Assembly (NCBI GenBank): GCA_964623625.1
Contig: CAZUUJ010000004.1
Location: 1 to 64,000, forward strand
Origin: CAZLGM01 sp964623625
GTDB lineage: Bacteria > Desulfobacterota > Desulfobulbia > Desulfobulbales > Desulfocapsaceae
Reading direction: 5' to 3'
Length of the DNA stretch: 64,000 nt
In this document: in pieces, positions 1 through 7,665 of the stretch
Layout: every line of letters starts with the position of its first letter
Numbering within the stretch: the stretch's first letter is position 1
Position numbers and translations under genes: made by a program
Notes under the pieces: model-generated
Database searches by the model: none
What the model saw: only the letters and a program-made list of their open reading frames with translations
What the model was told of the DNA's origin: nothing

Positions 1-302
1 GTAACGACCTGGCTGAAGGGAAGATCACACTTCCCTTGATCTATGCCTTGAACAGAGTGTCCAGCGATGAAAAAAAGCATTTCATGGAGATATTGGCCTC
101 GAAGGAAAAACGGAAAAAGGCGTTTTATGATATTTATGAGTTGATTTCCAGCCGGAACGGGTTTGTCGATAGCAGAAAGAAGGCCCAAAAACTCATTGAT
201 CAGGCCTTAGGCCATCTTTCCCCATATAAGTCGCGTTGTGACAGCCATGCTTTTTCTATCCTGGAAGAACTGGCCCTCTATGTCTTGACCAGGGAAAAGT
301 AA
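1..302 (+). CDS. Polyprenyl diphosphate synthase, C-terminal end (partial)
   Basis: The reading frame is open from base 3 to the stop at 302, so this is the last 99 codons of a gene that begins outside the window. The first visible residues, NDLAEGKITLPLIYAL, match the motif that follows the second Asp-rich region of long-chain trans-polyprenyl diphosphate synthases (IspB/octaprenyl type), where D-x2-EGK-x-TLPLI-x-AL is typical. The rest is the usual helical C-terminus ending in a sequence of the ALAxYVxxR type. Such enzymes extend isoprenoid chains for menaquinone. The product chain length cannot be told from this fragment. Confidence 0.85.
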   Translation, partial: NDLAEGKITLPLIYALNRVSSDEKKHFMEILASKEKRKKAFYDIYELISSRNGFVDSRKKAQKLIDQALGHLSPYKSRCDSHAFSILEELALYVLTREK

Positions 303-414
303 CATTCCTGCAGCGACTTACAACAACAAAAAAATATAGGGTGTAATTACCGATCCTCTTAGAGATACCATAGAGGAAAACGGCTTGATATCACCGTGCG
401 GAAAGGATCGGGTA

Positions 415-1338
415 ATGGCGAAAAAAAAGAAGAGACGGATAACAAAGCGCTCGAATGAGTTGCTATCCGGGAGATTTAAGCGATGGCTGACAACCCTTGC
501 GGTAGTCTGCTTTTGTGTTTTTACTCTCCTGGTGACCGGCTATGTTATTTTTTTTCGAACAGTATTGGCTGAGGAAGTGAAGCAACAGAAGCAGTATTCC
601 ATAATCTTTGAAGAGCCGTTTTCTCCTGTTTCTCCGGCAGTAGTAGAGGCCGTTAACAAGAAGGCAAATCTCCAGAAAGGCAAGCCACTGGTTGCCATTA
701 TCATCGACGATATGGGCCACGATAAAGAATTGGGGCAAAAGTTTCTGGCGCTGGATATGGAGTTGTCTTTTTCGTTTCTCCCCCTTGCCCCTTTTACTCG
801 ACTGTTAGATGACATAGCCTATAAGGCTGGGCGAACAATACTTCTTCATCTGCCGCTGCAGCCTAGAGGCAAAGAGTGGAACCCAGGACCGGGAGCGTTG
901 TACCTGGGTGAAGAACAGACAAAAGTCAGAGAGCTGTTTGAAAAAAACCTGGCTAGCGTCCCCCATGCCATCGGTGTCAACAATCATATGGGCTCATTGT
1001 ATACAGAGAATCGTGAGGCGATGATAAATCTGCTAACGCTGATTAAGGAAAAAAAGCTCTTCTATGTGGATTCCTTTACCACGTCAAAAAGCGTTGGCCA
1101 TCTCCTGGCAAAGGAAATGGGTGTTGAGTCGGCCAGAAGGCATGTTTTTCTTGATAATTTCCTGGAAGAAGAGAAAGTGTGCAACCAACTTGATAAGTTG
1201 GTTGCAGTTGCTGAGAAACAAGGATTTGCCGTGGGCATAGGTCATCCAAACAAGGAAACCCTTCAAGCTCTTTCCGGTTGTATGCCGCAATTGAACTCCC
1301 GAATACAGTTAGTTGAGATAACAAAACTGCTTCGCTGA
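415..1338 (+). CDS. Divergent polysaccharide deacetylase family protein (YibQ/DUF610 type)
   Basis: The protein has about 307 residues. A basic N-terminus (AKKKKRR) is followed by one membrane segment around residues 24-46, so it is probably anchored in the inner membrane with the enzyme domain in the periplasm. The domain starts with VAIIIDDMGHD and contains LLHLPLQPRG, GVNNHMGS, FYVDSFTTSKS and AVGIGHPNKET, the signature blocks of the divergent polysaccharide deacetylase family. Members resemble carbohydrate deacetylases but their substrate is mostly unknown. An upstream in-frame TTG at 385 exists. I prefer ATG 415 because GGAAAGGA lies at proper spacing before it. It follows the prenyl synthase by about 110 bases on the same strand. 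Confidence 0.8.
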   Translation: MAKKKKRRITKRSNELLSGRFKRWLTTLAVVCFCVFTLLVTGYVIFFRTVLAEEVKQQKQYSIIFEEPFSPVSPAVVEAVNKKANLQKGKPLVAIIIDDMGHDKELGQKFLALDMELSFSFLPLAPFTRLLDDIAYKAGRTILLHLPLQPRGKEWNPGPGALYLGEEQTKVRELFEKNLASVPHAIGVNNHMGSLYTENREAMINLLTLIKEKKLFYVDSFTTSKSVGHLLAKEMGVESARRHVFLDNFLEEEKVCNQLDKLVAVAEKQGFAVGIGHPNKETLQALSGCMPQLNSRIQLVEITKLLR

Positions 1339-1657
1339 GTAACCCACCGGCTTTCACATGTGGCTGTTTGCTTGTTTAAGGGGTAAGTGAGTAAAAAGAT
1401 GGATTTATTTACTTGTAACGTGTAAACTGCCTGCCTCTGTATGAGCTTCCAGGCGGCTGGTCGGTAGCTGGAGAAAAGAAGCGGCTTTTATACAGGGCTC
1501 TGTTGTCCTACCCAATCCGTTATTGCACTACAAGCTTCGTCATACTGTAAATAATGATTGTTGATAGTTGAGTTGGACAGCCAAAAAAAAAGGGTGCAGG
1601 GAATGATCCCTGCACCCTTTTCTAATACAAGAGGGATGTGAGAGGTATAAGGAGGAT
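1339..1657. other. Intergenic stretch between convergent genes
   Basis: About 320 bases lie between the deacetylase and the PEP-CTERM gene. The only clear element is the strong hairpin near 1583-1622. I see no convincing reading frame or RNA gene in the rest. Confidence 0.6.
1583..1622. terminator. Bidirectional rho-independent terminator
   Basis: A perfect 12-bp stem (AGGGTGCAGGGA at 1591-1602, its complement at 1607-1618) encloses a 4-base loop. An A-run precedes it and a T-run follows it, so it can work on both strands. It sits just after the stop of the minus-strand PEP-CTERM gene and is also placed to end transcription of the plus-strand deacetylase gene. Confidence 0.9.
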
Positions 1658-2497
1658 CTACTTCTTCTTTCGTCTTCTGATAGAGCTGCCTGCCAATCCG
1701 GCAAGCCCGACACCGAAGAGCATCATGGTAGCCGGTTCGGGAATTTCATCGCCACCCTCGACAATGTCGTTGGCGCATGTCATTGTCACATGGATTCCCA
1801 TATCATCATCCAAGCCAAGATATCCCCAGTAGTAGTACATGGTAAGAGTTAAATAATCATCGCTTGCATCAGGGGTATCCCAGTTGTACCATGTCCAGTT
1901 ACCTTGCTGCCAAGACCGGTAATTTAAACGTTGCTGGCCGGTTATGTCGTACTGTACCTCCTGACCAGCACGAATACCAATCGATGGATCAAGTAGATCA
2001 TCAGAATTAAGAATCATGTTTTCATCTACTGCGTACAGATCGAATGTTCCAGAAGTAGTAGAAAATGTATGATCATCAAGAACCAGTACATATTCCCAAT
2101 CTTCCCCATTAAGTGGTGTGTCAAATTCATGATTCACACCGGTTGTGTCTGGGTTCCAACCATCATTACTTAAGAAAACATCTCCGAATTCGACAGGGGA
2201 GGACGGATTATTGTTTAAATAGCTCATAAAAACCGAGTGAATGTCAATTTGTAAATGATAATATTGGCGATAATACTGTGAGATATTGACATCTACCTGG
2301 CTTATTTCAAATTGCTCTGGGGTACCAACCAGGTCACCACCTCCAGAGTAACTATTTCCACTAAAAGCGTGGCCACCCCAGTAAATACCGTTTTGGTCGT
2401 ATCTGTCATCTATTGTGAAATTTGCTGCCATTGCCCCTGTGGTAAAAAACAGGGCAACCGTTAATACCATAAAAATCTGAATTTTAGCCTTCATCAC
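1658..2497 (-). CDS. PEP-CTERM sorting domain protein
   Basis: This 279-residue secreted protein starts with a signal peptide (MMKAKIQIFMVLTVALFF..GAMAA). It ends with the PEP-CTERM signal: IPEPAT at about residue 252, a hydrophobic helix, then the basic tail RRRKKK. Proteins of this class are exported, cut by an exosortase (EpsH/XrtA family) and attached to the cell surface or extracellular matrix. No exosortase gene is in the window. The middle is rich in Asp, Asn, Tyr and Ser and I recognise no further domain. The start is supported by AGGAGGAG about 7 bases upstream. A sigma-54 promoter and paired palindromes lie upstream, which fits known RpoN-dependent control of PEP-CTERM genes. It lies downstream of the RiPP operon on the same strand. 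Confidence 0.88.
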   Translation of the reverse strand: MMKAKIQIFMVLTVALFFTTGAMAANFTIDDRYDQNGIYWGGHAFSGNSYSGGGDLVGTPEQFEISQVDVNISQYYRQYYHLQIDIHSVFMSYLNNNPSSPVEFGDVFLSNDGWNPDTTGVNHEFDTPLNGEDWEYVLVLDDHTFSTTSGTFDLYAVDENMILNSDDLLDPSIGIRAGQEVQYDITGQQRLNYRSWQQGNWTWYNWDTPDASDDYLTLTMYYYWGYLGLDDDMGIHVTMTCANDIVEGGDEIPEPATMMLFGVGLAGLAGSSIRRRKKK

Positions 2498-2571
2498 ATC
2501 TCCTCCTTAATATGTTTAAACAGGTAAATCGTTTATTGCTCTCCACGGGTATGTATCCTTGCTCATTTTGT

Positions 2572-2588
2572 TGCAACAAATATGCCAA
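2572..2588 (-). promoter_or_regulatory. Sigma-54 (RpoN) promoter for the PEP-CTERM gene
   Basis: On the minus strand the sequence TTGGCATATTTGTTGCA has GG at -24 and GC at -12 with the obligatory 12-base offset, against the consensus TTGGCAC-N4-TTGC. Transcription would start near 2561, about 64 bases before the PEP-CTERM start codon. PEP-CTERM genes are known to be governed by RpoN with a PrsK/PrsR-type system in several bacteria. The assignment here is inference from the motif and its position. Confidence 0.75.
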
Positions 2589-2664
2589 GTACGATTGTTT
2601 TGCAATACGTTAATATTTCTCGAAATATTGTGTCTAAATTGTAAATAACATGGCGGATGTGTGG

Positions 2665-2697
2665 TTTTCCGGAAAACAAATACGGTTTTCCGGAAAA
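2665..2697. promoter_or_regulatory. Twin palindromes, probable activator binding sites
   Basis: The 12-base perfect palindrome TTTTCCGGAAAA occurs at 2665-2676 and again at 2686-2697. Their centres are exactly 21 bases apart, two helical turns, so both face the same side of the DNA. They lie about 105-135 bases upstream of the predicted sigma-54 start site, the usual distance for enhancer-binding activators. Both copies share the flanking G on the left. Confidence 0.75.
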
Positions 2698-2747
2698 TTG
2701 AAAACACTTGTATCTCTTAGTGTGTGGACGTGTTGATGTTTCATGAG

Positions 2748-4322
2748 TCACTTGACTTTCGGCAACAGTGTCTCATCAACAAAAAGCCGCCAGGGTGGTT
2801 TGATTTGCCATTCTCGCAATTTATAGTTGTATTGGCCAATTACTCGGCCCCTTACCATCAGTTTAAGTCTTGATGGAAAGAGTCGTTGTTTGAACTCAAA
2901 GATTTGTGGATGAAAAGATCTTGGAATCGGTTTGTTTAGAAGTGTACTAGTGGTAAACTGCCTGTATGCTTTTCGTAAAAAGAGGGCAAAAGAGTGATAT
3001 ATCCGGTGACGAAACCAGCAGTAATAAGCAATCAATGTTCCTTTGTAACCGCAGGAAATATTTCGGGGTTTGCTGTGCCGCCATCTTATGGTTACTTTAC
3101 CTAGAATATAATCCTTTTTTATTAGATATGGGTCATTGGTAATATTGTTGTCACCCCGTGTTACTATGCCGGTTTGAGTTATTTTCGCAATGCGGTGAAC
3201 TATTTTAGTACCACCTGTTGGAGGTTGGAAGTAGATTATATCCCCTTGTTTTATAGGGTGTTCTTTGTAAGGTTTTATTTTAAGTAAGTCTGAGTGTTGC
3301 AGAGTTGGATGCATGCTGGATCCCATAAAGCTAATTATAAAAGCTCCATTCGCAATTTCCTTGTCCTGCAAACTATTGTTCTTTGGTTTGGCAACAGTTG
3401 GGGAAGGTGAGATTGGCTTGACGATGGTTTGGTAAGCAAAGGTCTCTTCAATTCTTTTCCAGAAAGTGCCGTTGAGGCTAATATTGAGTTTGTATATAGG
3501 TGTTACTTGAATAAGTGATTCTATGTTGTTAAGCATCCTTTTATGAAGGGAGTGGGCTTGCTTATTGGAGAGGCCCCAGCTCATTAGCCGAGAAACATGA
3601 CGTACGGCTTCAAGAAGACACGTCCATGCATATGTGGAAGGAAGGGGGGTCACGTGATCTTTTGCTGATTGAGTTAAGAAAAAAATGGCTCGAAGTGGAA
3701 GGCCGCGTTGAACATCCCATGTGTCATTTGGGGAATAATCGCCTGTTGTGTTGCGAAAGCGGCTCCAGGTCGGCCACGGGTGAGCATGATATTGGCCTTT
3801 TTTGTCGAGCAAGATCAGGGAGGCGTCATCGCTTGCAGAGCGCCATGGTAATGGTAGACGGTTGCTGGCGGTTGTCTTGCCAACGGAGCAGGGTCCAGCG
3901 AGCAGGATACCGCCCCCGCCTGAACGTGCGGGAACTTCTGCTAAGGCTCCATGGATAAGCAACGCTCCATCAAATAATTCGGTCCGGGCAATAGTTAATG
4001 CAACCTGTGACATTGCGTCGGTGAGCATGTCGTTGCTGGAAGGTGGGCCTGTAATACAGAGTTCCGGAGTCAATAGATAAGTCGTTGTGGAAGATTCTTT
4101 CAATTCAGAATCTGTAAATACCATCAGCTTATGCTTTACCAACTTTGATGATGGTTGTGTAGGAGAAAGGGGGCTGGCTTTTGATGCCATTATGATACTT
4201 GCAAGAGTAGCCACAATGCCGGATGCGCCATCATTACCTGCCCAAACCTGCCATTGGTGGTTGTTGAGTTGAAGGCTTATATGCTGCTTGCCAGCCTTCC
4301 GGTCAGAAGACAACATCGACAA
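2748..4322 (-). CDS. ScmC-like HPr-kinase-type protein fused to an S26 signal peptidase
   Basis: This is a 524-residue two-domain protein. Residues about 100-290 match the SynChlorMet cassette protein ScmC: LLIHGALAE, a Walker A loop GPCSVGKT (143-150), PWRSASDDASL, and HPWPTWSRF, resembling HPr kinase/phosphorylase ATP-binding folds. Residues about 325-412 are a signal peptidase I domain of the Ser-His (SipW/archaeal/ER) type, with nucleophile Ser336 in MGSSMHPTL, QGDIIYF, His376 in IVHRI and the RGDNN loop at 389-393. The remaining 110 residues are basic and unassigned. The domain order suggests a kinase-like step and a leader- or core-cleaving peptidase joined in one RiPP maturation protein. 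There is no obvious membrane segment. The start is TTG 4322 (AGAGGA six bases upstream) or ATG 4316. It is the last gene of the Scm operon, 24 bases after precursor B. Confidence 0.8.
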   Translation of the reverse strand: MSMLSSDRKAGKQHISLQLNNHQWQVWAGNDGASGIVATLASIIMASKASPLSPTQPSSKLVKHKLMVFTDSELKESSTTTYLLTPELCITGPPSSNDMLTDAMSQVALTIARTELFDGALLIHGALAEVPARSGGGGILLAGPCSVGKTTASNRLPLPWRSASDDASLILLDKKGQYHAHPWPTWSRFRNTTGDYSPNDTWDVQRGLPLRAIFFLTQSAKDHVTPLPSTYAWTCLLEAVRHVSRLMSWGLSNKQAHSLHKRMLNNIESLIQVTPIYKLNISLNGTFWKRIEETFAYQTIVKPISPSPTVAKPKNNSLQDKEIANGAFIISFMGSSMHPTLQHSDLLKIKPYKEHPIKQGDIIYFQPPTGGTKIVHRIAKITQTGIVTRGDNNITNDPYLIKKDYILGKVTIRWRHSKPRNISCGYKGTLIAYYCWFRHRIYHSFALFLRKAYRQFTTSTLLNKPIPRSFHPQIFEFKQRLFPSRLKLMVRGRVIGQYNYKLREWQIKPPWRLFVDETLLPKVK

Positions 4323-4346
4323 CGGATTTCCTCTTAATTGACAGCG

Positions 4347-4424
4347 CTATTCGCCACCATAACCGCAAATTTGTATTGTCGGAGAGTTACCACCAGGACA
4401 TTCTGCACCAACACTGATATGCAT
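4347..4424 (-). CDS. Second RiPP precursor peptide (B), leader-poor copy of the core
   Basis: This 25-residue peptide begins MHISVGAECPGGNSP and ends CGYGGE. It repeats residues 28-50 of precursor A almost exactly at both protein and DNA level, including the two Cys that sit 11 residues apart, but lies one frame off. Its ATG is two bases after the stop of precursor A. Its ribosome binding site GGAGGTG is inside the last Gly codons of A, so the two are probably translationally coupled. An in-frame ATG at 4439 would add five residues. The copy carries no leader of its own. It could be an active second product, be made by frameshifting from A, or be a decayed duplicate. Confidence 0.6.
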   Translation of the reverse strand: MHISVGAECPGGNSPTIQICGYGGE

Positions 4425-4425
4425 T

Positions 4426-4617
4426 TCATCCACCTCCATTTCCGACTGGACAAGATCCAGCTCCACCACCATAACCGCAACTAGCGCTAACTGGAGAGTT
4501 GCCACCAGGACATTCTGCACCAACACCGATATGCATATCATCCAGACGCATAATTTTTGGGGGAATGTATATGGGGCGGTCGTCATTCTTTTGTTCGGGT
4601 TTCTTTTTGTCTGTCAT
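4426..4617 (-). CDS. Scm-type RiPP precursor peptide (A)
   Basis: This peptide of 63 residues has a charged, leader-like N-terminus (about 1-27, rich in Lys, Asp and Pro, with the segment RPIYIPPKIMRLDD) and a small-residue core from about Met28. The core contains MHIGVGAECPGGNSP, CGYGG and CPVGNGGG, with Cys at 36, 47 and 55. Cys and Gly richness, small size, a strong ribosome binding site (AGGAGAGGG) and position 33 bases after a radical SAM/SPASM gene all point to a ribosomally made, post-translationally modified precursor. TIGRFAM notes on the SynChlorMet cassette, as I recall them, say precursors were hard to identify, so this gene is a strong candidate. The modification is unknown. Confidence 0.75.
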   Translation of the reverse strand: MTDKKKPEQKNDDRPIYIPPKIMRLDDMHIGVGAECPGGNSPVSASCGYGGGAGSCPVGNGGG

Positions 4618-4650
4618 CGTCCCTCTCCTATATAATGTTTGAATAATCGA

Positions 4651-5835
4651 TCAATTCGTTTCTGTTACTTTACTGTTTTTTCTGGTTTCAGGGAAGTGGT
4701 TTAGTTGCTGTGCTTTTTCGCAAAGTAAATCTGCCGAAACCAGCTTTTTGTTGTCTAAATAATTCTGAGCGACGCAGCCTGTCCGACAGAGCCTTGCAAG
4801 TTTGCATTCCCCACAAATCCCAGGGTAGTTATTAATATCATTTAGATTCTTGCGTAATTGTAAAATGGTTGGATGGTTCAGCCAGATGTCACGTATGGAG
4901 TGTTGGCCTAAATATCCATATGTTAACTCCGGTATGTGGAGGCCAATTCCGCATAGTGCAATTTCACCGCTGCCAAGGATACCAAGAATATTCAGCACGC
5001 CGCAATTGCCGGTTTGTCCTTTATGGTGAAATAATTCGTTGATAGGGGACAAGGCCGGCGGATTATAAAGTATTAGGTTAATTTGTACCCGATCACCTTG
5101 CAATTTGATTGCTAAGTCTTCAGAAATATACTTGGACAACTCCATTCTTTCGTGAAATTTCAGGGTTTCGTTGTGCCGTTCCATTTCTATACCGCGACCA
5201 CTCTTCAGTACCGGGTTGAACTTGACAGACGCTGCCCCATGGTTGGCGGCAAGACGAACTACATTTTCTATCTGTTCTAAGTTTGATCGATGAACGGACA
5301 TGATAACCTGAACATTATCGTAACCGGCGGCAACTAAATGGTCAATACCTTGTATTGCTCTATCAAACGCACCATCTACACCCCGAAAGCTGTCGTGGGT
5401 GAAGCTGTCTTTCCCATCAATGGAGATACTGATATGCTCCATGTTGGATTTATTTTTCAGGAAGCGGGCAATTTGACGTGTGATGAGAGTGCCGTTGGTC
5501 TCCATGAATAACGAGAGATCCTGATGTGTAATGAAACTGACAATTTTTTTGAAATCCGGATGAAGCAGTGGCTCACCGCCCGTTAATTTTATACGGTTTA
5601 GACCTAAGGGTTTGGCCTCTATGATAGCATCTTGCAGATGGTTGAAATCAATTGTGTCGCCTGGGTCGGGTTGACCATCAATAAAACGGGGTACTATCCA
5701 GCAGTGTCGACAGGCAAGATTGCAACTGTTGGAGAGATAGAGGTAAAAGGTATTCAGCTGCGGTACTCCTTCAGGCAGGTCGTCCAGGTCTTTTGTTTTA
5801 TTTTTGTGAACCTCGTTGGAATCACAAACGCTCAT
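4651..5835 (-). CDS. scmF: Radical SAM/SPASM peptide maturase, ScmF-like
   Basis: The protein has 394 residues when started at ATG 5835, which overlaps the stop of the upstream maturase gene as ATGA and has AAGGAG in front. It has the radical SAM Cx3Cx2C cluster motif CNLACRHCW (Cys38, 42, 45), followed by LGLNRIKLTGGEPLLHPDF. The C-terminal SPASM domain carries extra cluster Cys, including GEIALCG and CGECKLARLCRTGC and a late Cys. The PGDTIDF segment after the first motif and AKPLGL are typical of the SynChlorMet family ScmF. It should reductively cleave S-adenosylmethionine and install a crosslink or epimerisation-like change on the neighbouring Cys/Gly-rich peptide, which is inference from relatives such as PqqE and the sactipeptide enzymes. 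Confidence 0.85.
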   Translation of the reverse strand: MSVCDSNEVHKNKTKDLDDLPEGVPQLNTFYLYLSNSCNLACRHCWIVPRFIDGQPDPGDTIDFNHLQDAIIEAKPLGLNRIKLTGGEPLLHPDFKKIVSFITHQDLSLFMETNGTLITRQIARFLKNKSNMEHISISIDGKDSFTHDSFRGVDGAFDRAIQGIDHLVAAGYDNVQVIMSVHRSNLEQIENVVRLAANHGAASVKFNPVLKSGRGIEMERHNETLKFHERMELSKYISEDLAIKLQGDRVQINLILYNPPALSPINELFHHKGQTGNCGVLNILGILGSGEIALCGIGLHIPELTYGYLGQHSIRDIWLNHPTILQLRKNLNDINNYPGICGECKLARLCRTGCVAQNYLDNKKLVSADLLCEKAQQLNHFPETRKNSKVTETN

Positions 5836-6971
5836 TGAGTTTCTCCTTTGCAATATTCACGATAGCAGTATGCAAGATCGATGCCGTGGAGTTGCCCTGT
5901 TTTTGCCATTACGGTGGCAGGGCAGCCTCCATGGCAGAAGCCCGTATATTCGCAACCTTCACAATTCGATACTTTGTTAATCGATATGAACTGTCGATTA
6001 CGCACGACGTTAATGGAGGGATGGTGCAGCCAGGTCTCCTGAACAGAGGTTTTTCCTATTTTGCCCATTGTCAATGTGGGTAGCATATTGCAAGGGACCA
6101 TGGTGCCGTCGTGGAGAATTGCCATCTTATTAAAAACCCCACCACAGCAATTTAAGGTACCTCTGCCTGAAAGCGAAGTGTCACCGTTTGATAGAGCTGT
6201 TTCTATTTCTATGAAATGATTTTCGATGGCTAGTGGTCCGGCATTGGCAGTGATACGATTGTTATATTTTTTTTTCAGTGTAATTAATGTATTGCTGGCC
6301 TGTTTACGCTCCGTTTTCGTCAAAGTTATATTTTGACCATAACAGCGTGCAGTTCCCATAGTATCGGCTTCGTTGGTGCTGAAGCCGGCCAATCCGATAT
6401 CATCCAATAAAAAAGCAGCGATGTTTTCCAGGTCATCCACGTTGTGGCGATTGATTGTTACTCGGACGGTAGCCGGAAAGCCAGCTTCTACTAGTAACCG
6501 TAAACCTTGAACAGCTTTGTGAAAGCTCTCTGGTGGTCGACTCTTATTGTGTATGTCGGCTGTTGAGCCGTCAATGGAGACTTGGATGGAGTCCAGGCGT
6601 AGACGACGTTTGCCTGTGTCAAAAGCCGTAACTGTTTTCTCAGTAATCAGCGTACCATTTGTCAAAATAGAATACCGCATCTTATTGGCAATCAGTCCAT
6701 CGATGAGTTCAAATAAGTCCGGACGGGTGAATACCTCTCCACCACTAAGGATCGCACTTTGGACGGCAAGTTCGCCAAGCTCTTGAAAAAATGAAAGCCA
6801 ACGATCGGTCGACAGATCGTCTAAGGCAACCATTTCATCGTTATAAAAGCAGTACCTGCATCGCAAATTACAACGACCTGTTAGCGAAAGGTCTATCGAC
6901 TGCGGCCGAAGAGGCAATTTAGCCGGAGGAACAACCGGGTCTGGAATTGGTGAATGCTGTTCAGTTGTCAT
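5832..6971 (-). CDS. scmE: Radical SAM/SPASM peptide maturase, ScmE-like
   Basis: This 379-residue protein has the motif CNLRCRYCF (Cys34, 38, 41), then LSGGEVFTRPDLFELID. Its SPASM C-terminus contains LNCCGG, GTMVPCNML and CEGCEYTGFCHGGC followed by a final Cys. This is the second PqqE-like enzyme of the Scm cassette, a two-maturase arrangement that defines SynChlorMet loci. The start overlaps the end of the PqqD-like scmD gene by 11 bases and the stop overlaps the start of scmF by 4, so the three are translated as a coupled set. No clear Shine-Dalgarno sequence precedes ATG 6971, consistent with coupling. What it adds to the peptide cannot be told from sequence. Confidence 0.85.
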   Translation of the reverse strand: MTTEQHSPIPDPVVPPAKLPLRPQSIDLSLTGRCNLRCRYCFYNDEMVALDDLSTDRWLSFFQELGELAVQSAILSGGEVFTRPDLFELIDGLIANKMRYSILTNGTLITEKTVTAFDTGKRRLRLDSIQVSIDGSTADIHNKSRPPESFHKAVQGLRLLVEAGFPATVRVTINRHNVDDLENIAAFLLDDIGLAGFSTNEADTMGTARCYGQNITLTKTERKQASNTLITLKKKYNNRITANAGPLAIENHFIEIETALSNGDTSLSGRGTLNCCGGVFNKMAILHDGTMVPCNMLPTLTMGKIGKTSVQETWLHHPSINVVRNRQFISINKVSNCEGCEYTGFCHGGCPATVMAKTGQLHGIDLAYCYREYCKGETQ

Positions 6972-7245
6972 TTTGCTTTTTCAAAAGAAAATCAGGACCT
7001 AAAGCTTCGATGAACGATTCGGCATCTTCAGTGGCCTGTTCAACGGTAACATCTTTGTATGTCCGAACGATATGATCAGCAATTTCATGGATGGTGTGGG
7101 GTGTCTCGAGGAAGGTCCAGAGTTCAACACCGGTCAGGTTGACTATTGAACTGACATTGGTATCCGGGTTGAAGAGTATGGCACCATCTTCTTCGTTTCC
7201 ACAGGAGACGACCGGGTTGGTCTGATATACTGTTCTAGTACTCAT
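6961..7245 (-). CDS. scmD: PqqD-like peptide-binding protein, ScmD-like
   Basis: The 94-residue protein has a PqqD fold pattern: N-terminal strands with GAILFNPDTNVSSIVNLTGVELWTFL, then TIHEIADHIVRTY, and a helical C-terminus with VTVEQATEDAESFIEAL. PqqD domains are RiPP recognition elements that hold the leader peptide and present it to the radical SAM enzyme. Overlap with the downstream scmE start supports direct partnership with that enzyme. The ribosome binding site before ATG 7245 is weak. It is about 36 bases after a second PqqD-like gene. Confidence 0.85.
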   Translation of the reverse strand: MSTRTVYQTNPVVSCGNEEDGAILFNPDTNVSSIVNLTGVELWTFLETPHTIHEIADHIVRTYKDVTVEQATEDAESFIEALGPDFLLKKQNDN

Positions 7246-7281
7246 AGCTGCTGTTAACTCATGCTGATTGAATGGAAATAC

Positions 7282-7584
7282 TTATGCAAGTTCTAGTCCT
7301 GTTTTTAGCTCAAAACCAACAAAACCATCTTCACTTAGCAGTTCAAGAAGATCAATAATATCGTCTGTAATTGTGTCGGGAATAGTTTCAAAATGGGATT
7401 CAATTGCCTTGATAATATCTTTTATGCTCCTTCTTCCATCCACCAGTTTCCAGGTAATGAGTGCGGTCTCGTTCGTTAATGCTAATGAGACCGCAGTGTC
7501 ACCATTCATCAAAATCATCTCTCCTTCAACGATCTGACGTTCGTGGACTGAAGGATTCTGTATAGGTTTTGACATCAGATCCAT
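7282..7584 (-). CDS. PqqD-like protein, first gene of the main Scm operon
   Basis: This 100-residue protein has the strand-rich N-terminal half GEMILMNGDTAVSLALTNETALITWKLVDG, then RSIKDIIKAIESHF and a helical end with ITDDIIDLLELL, the layout of PqqD-type RiPP recognition elements. It diverges from ScmD, so it may serve the other maturase or the kinase. The start may be Met1 or Met4 (MSKP). A near-consensus sigma-70 promoter about 80-110 bases upstream makes it the first gene of the unit that runs through precursors A and B to scmC. Confidence 0.72.
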   Translation of the reverse strand: MDLMSKPIQNPSVHERQIVEGEMILMNGDTAVSLALTNETALITWKLVDGRRSIKDIIKAIESHFETIPDTITDDIIDLLELLSEDGFVGFELKTGLELA

Positions 7585-7665
7585 TATTGATGTTTTCTCA
7601 ACTCTCTGAAGAAAAAAAGAGGCAGCGAAGTAGATGACTCCACATATTAGTACTAACTCCTATAA

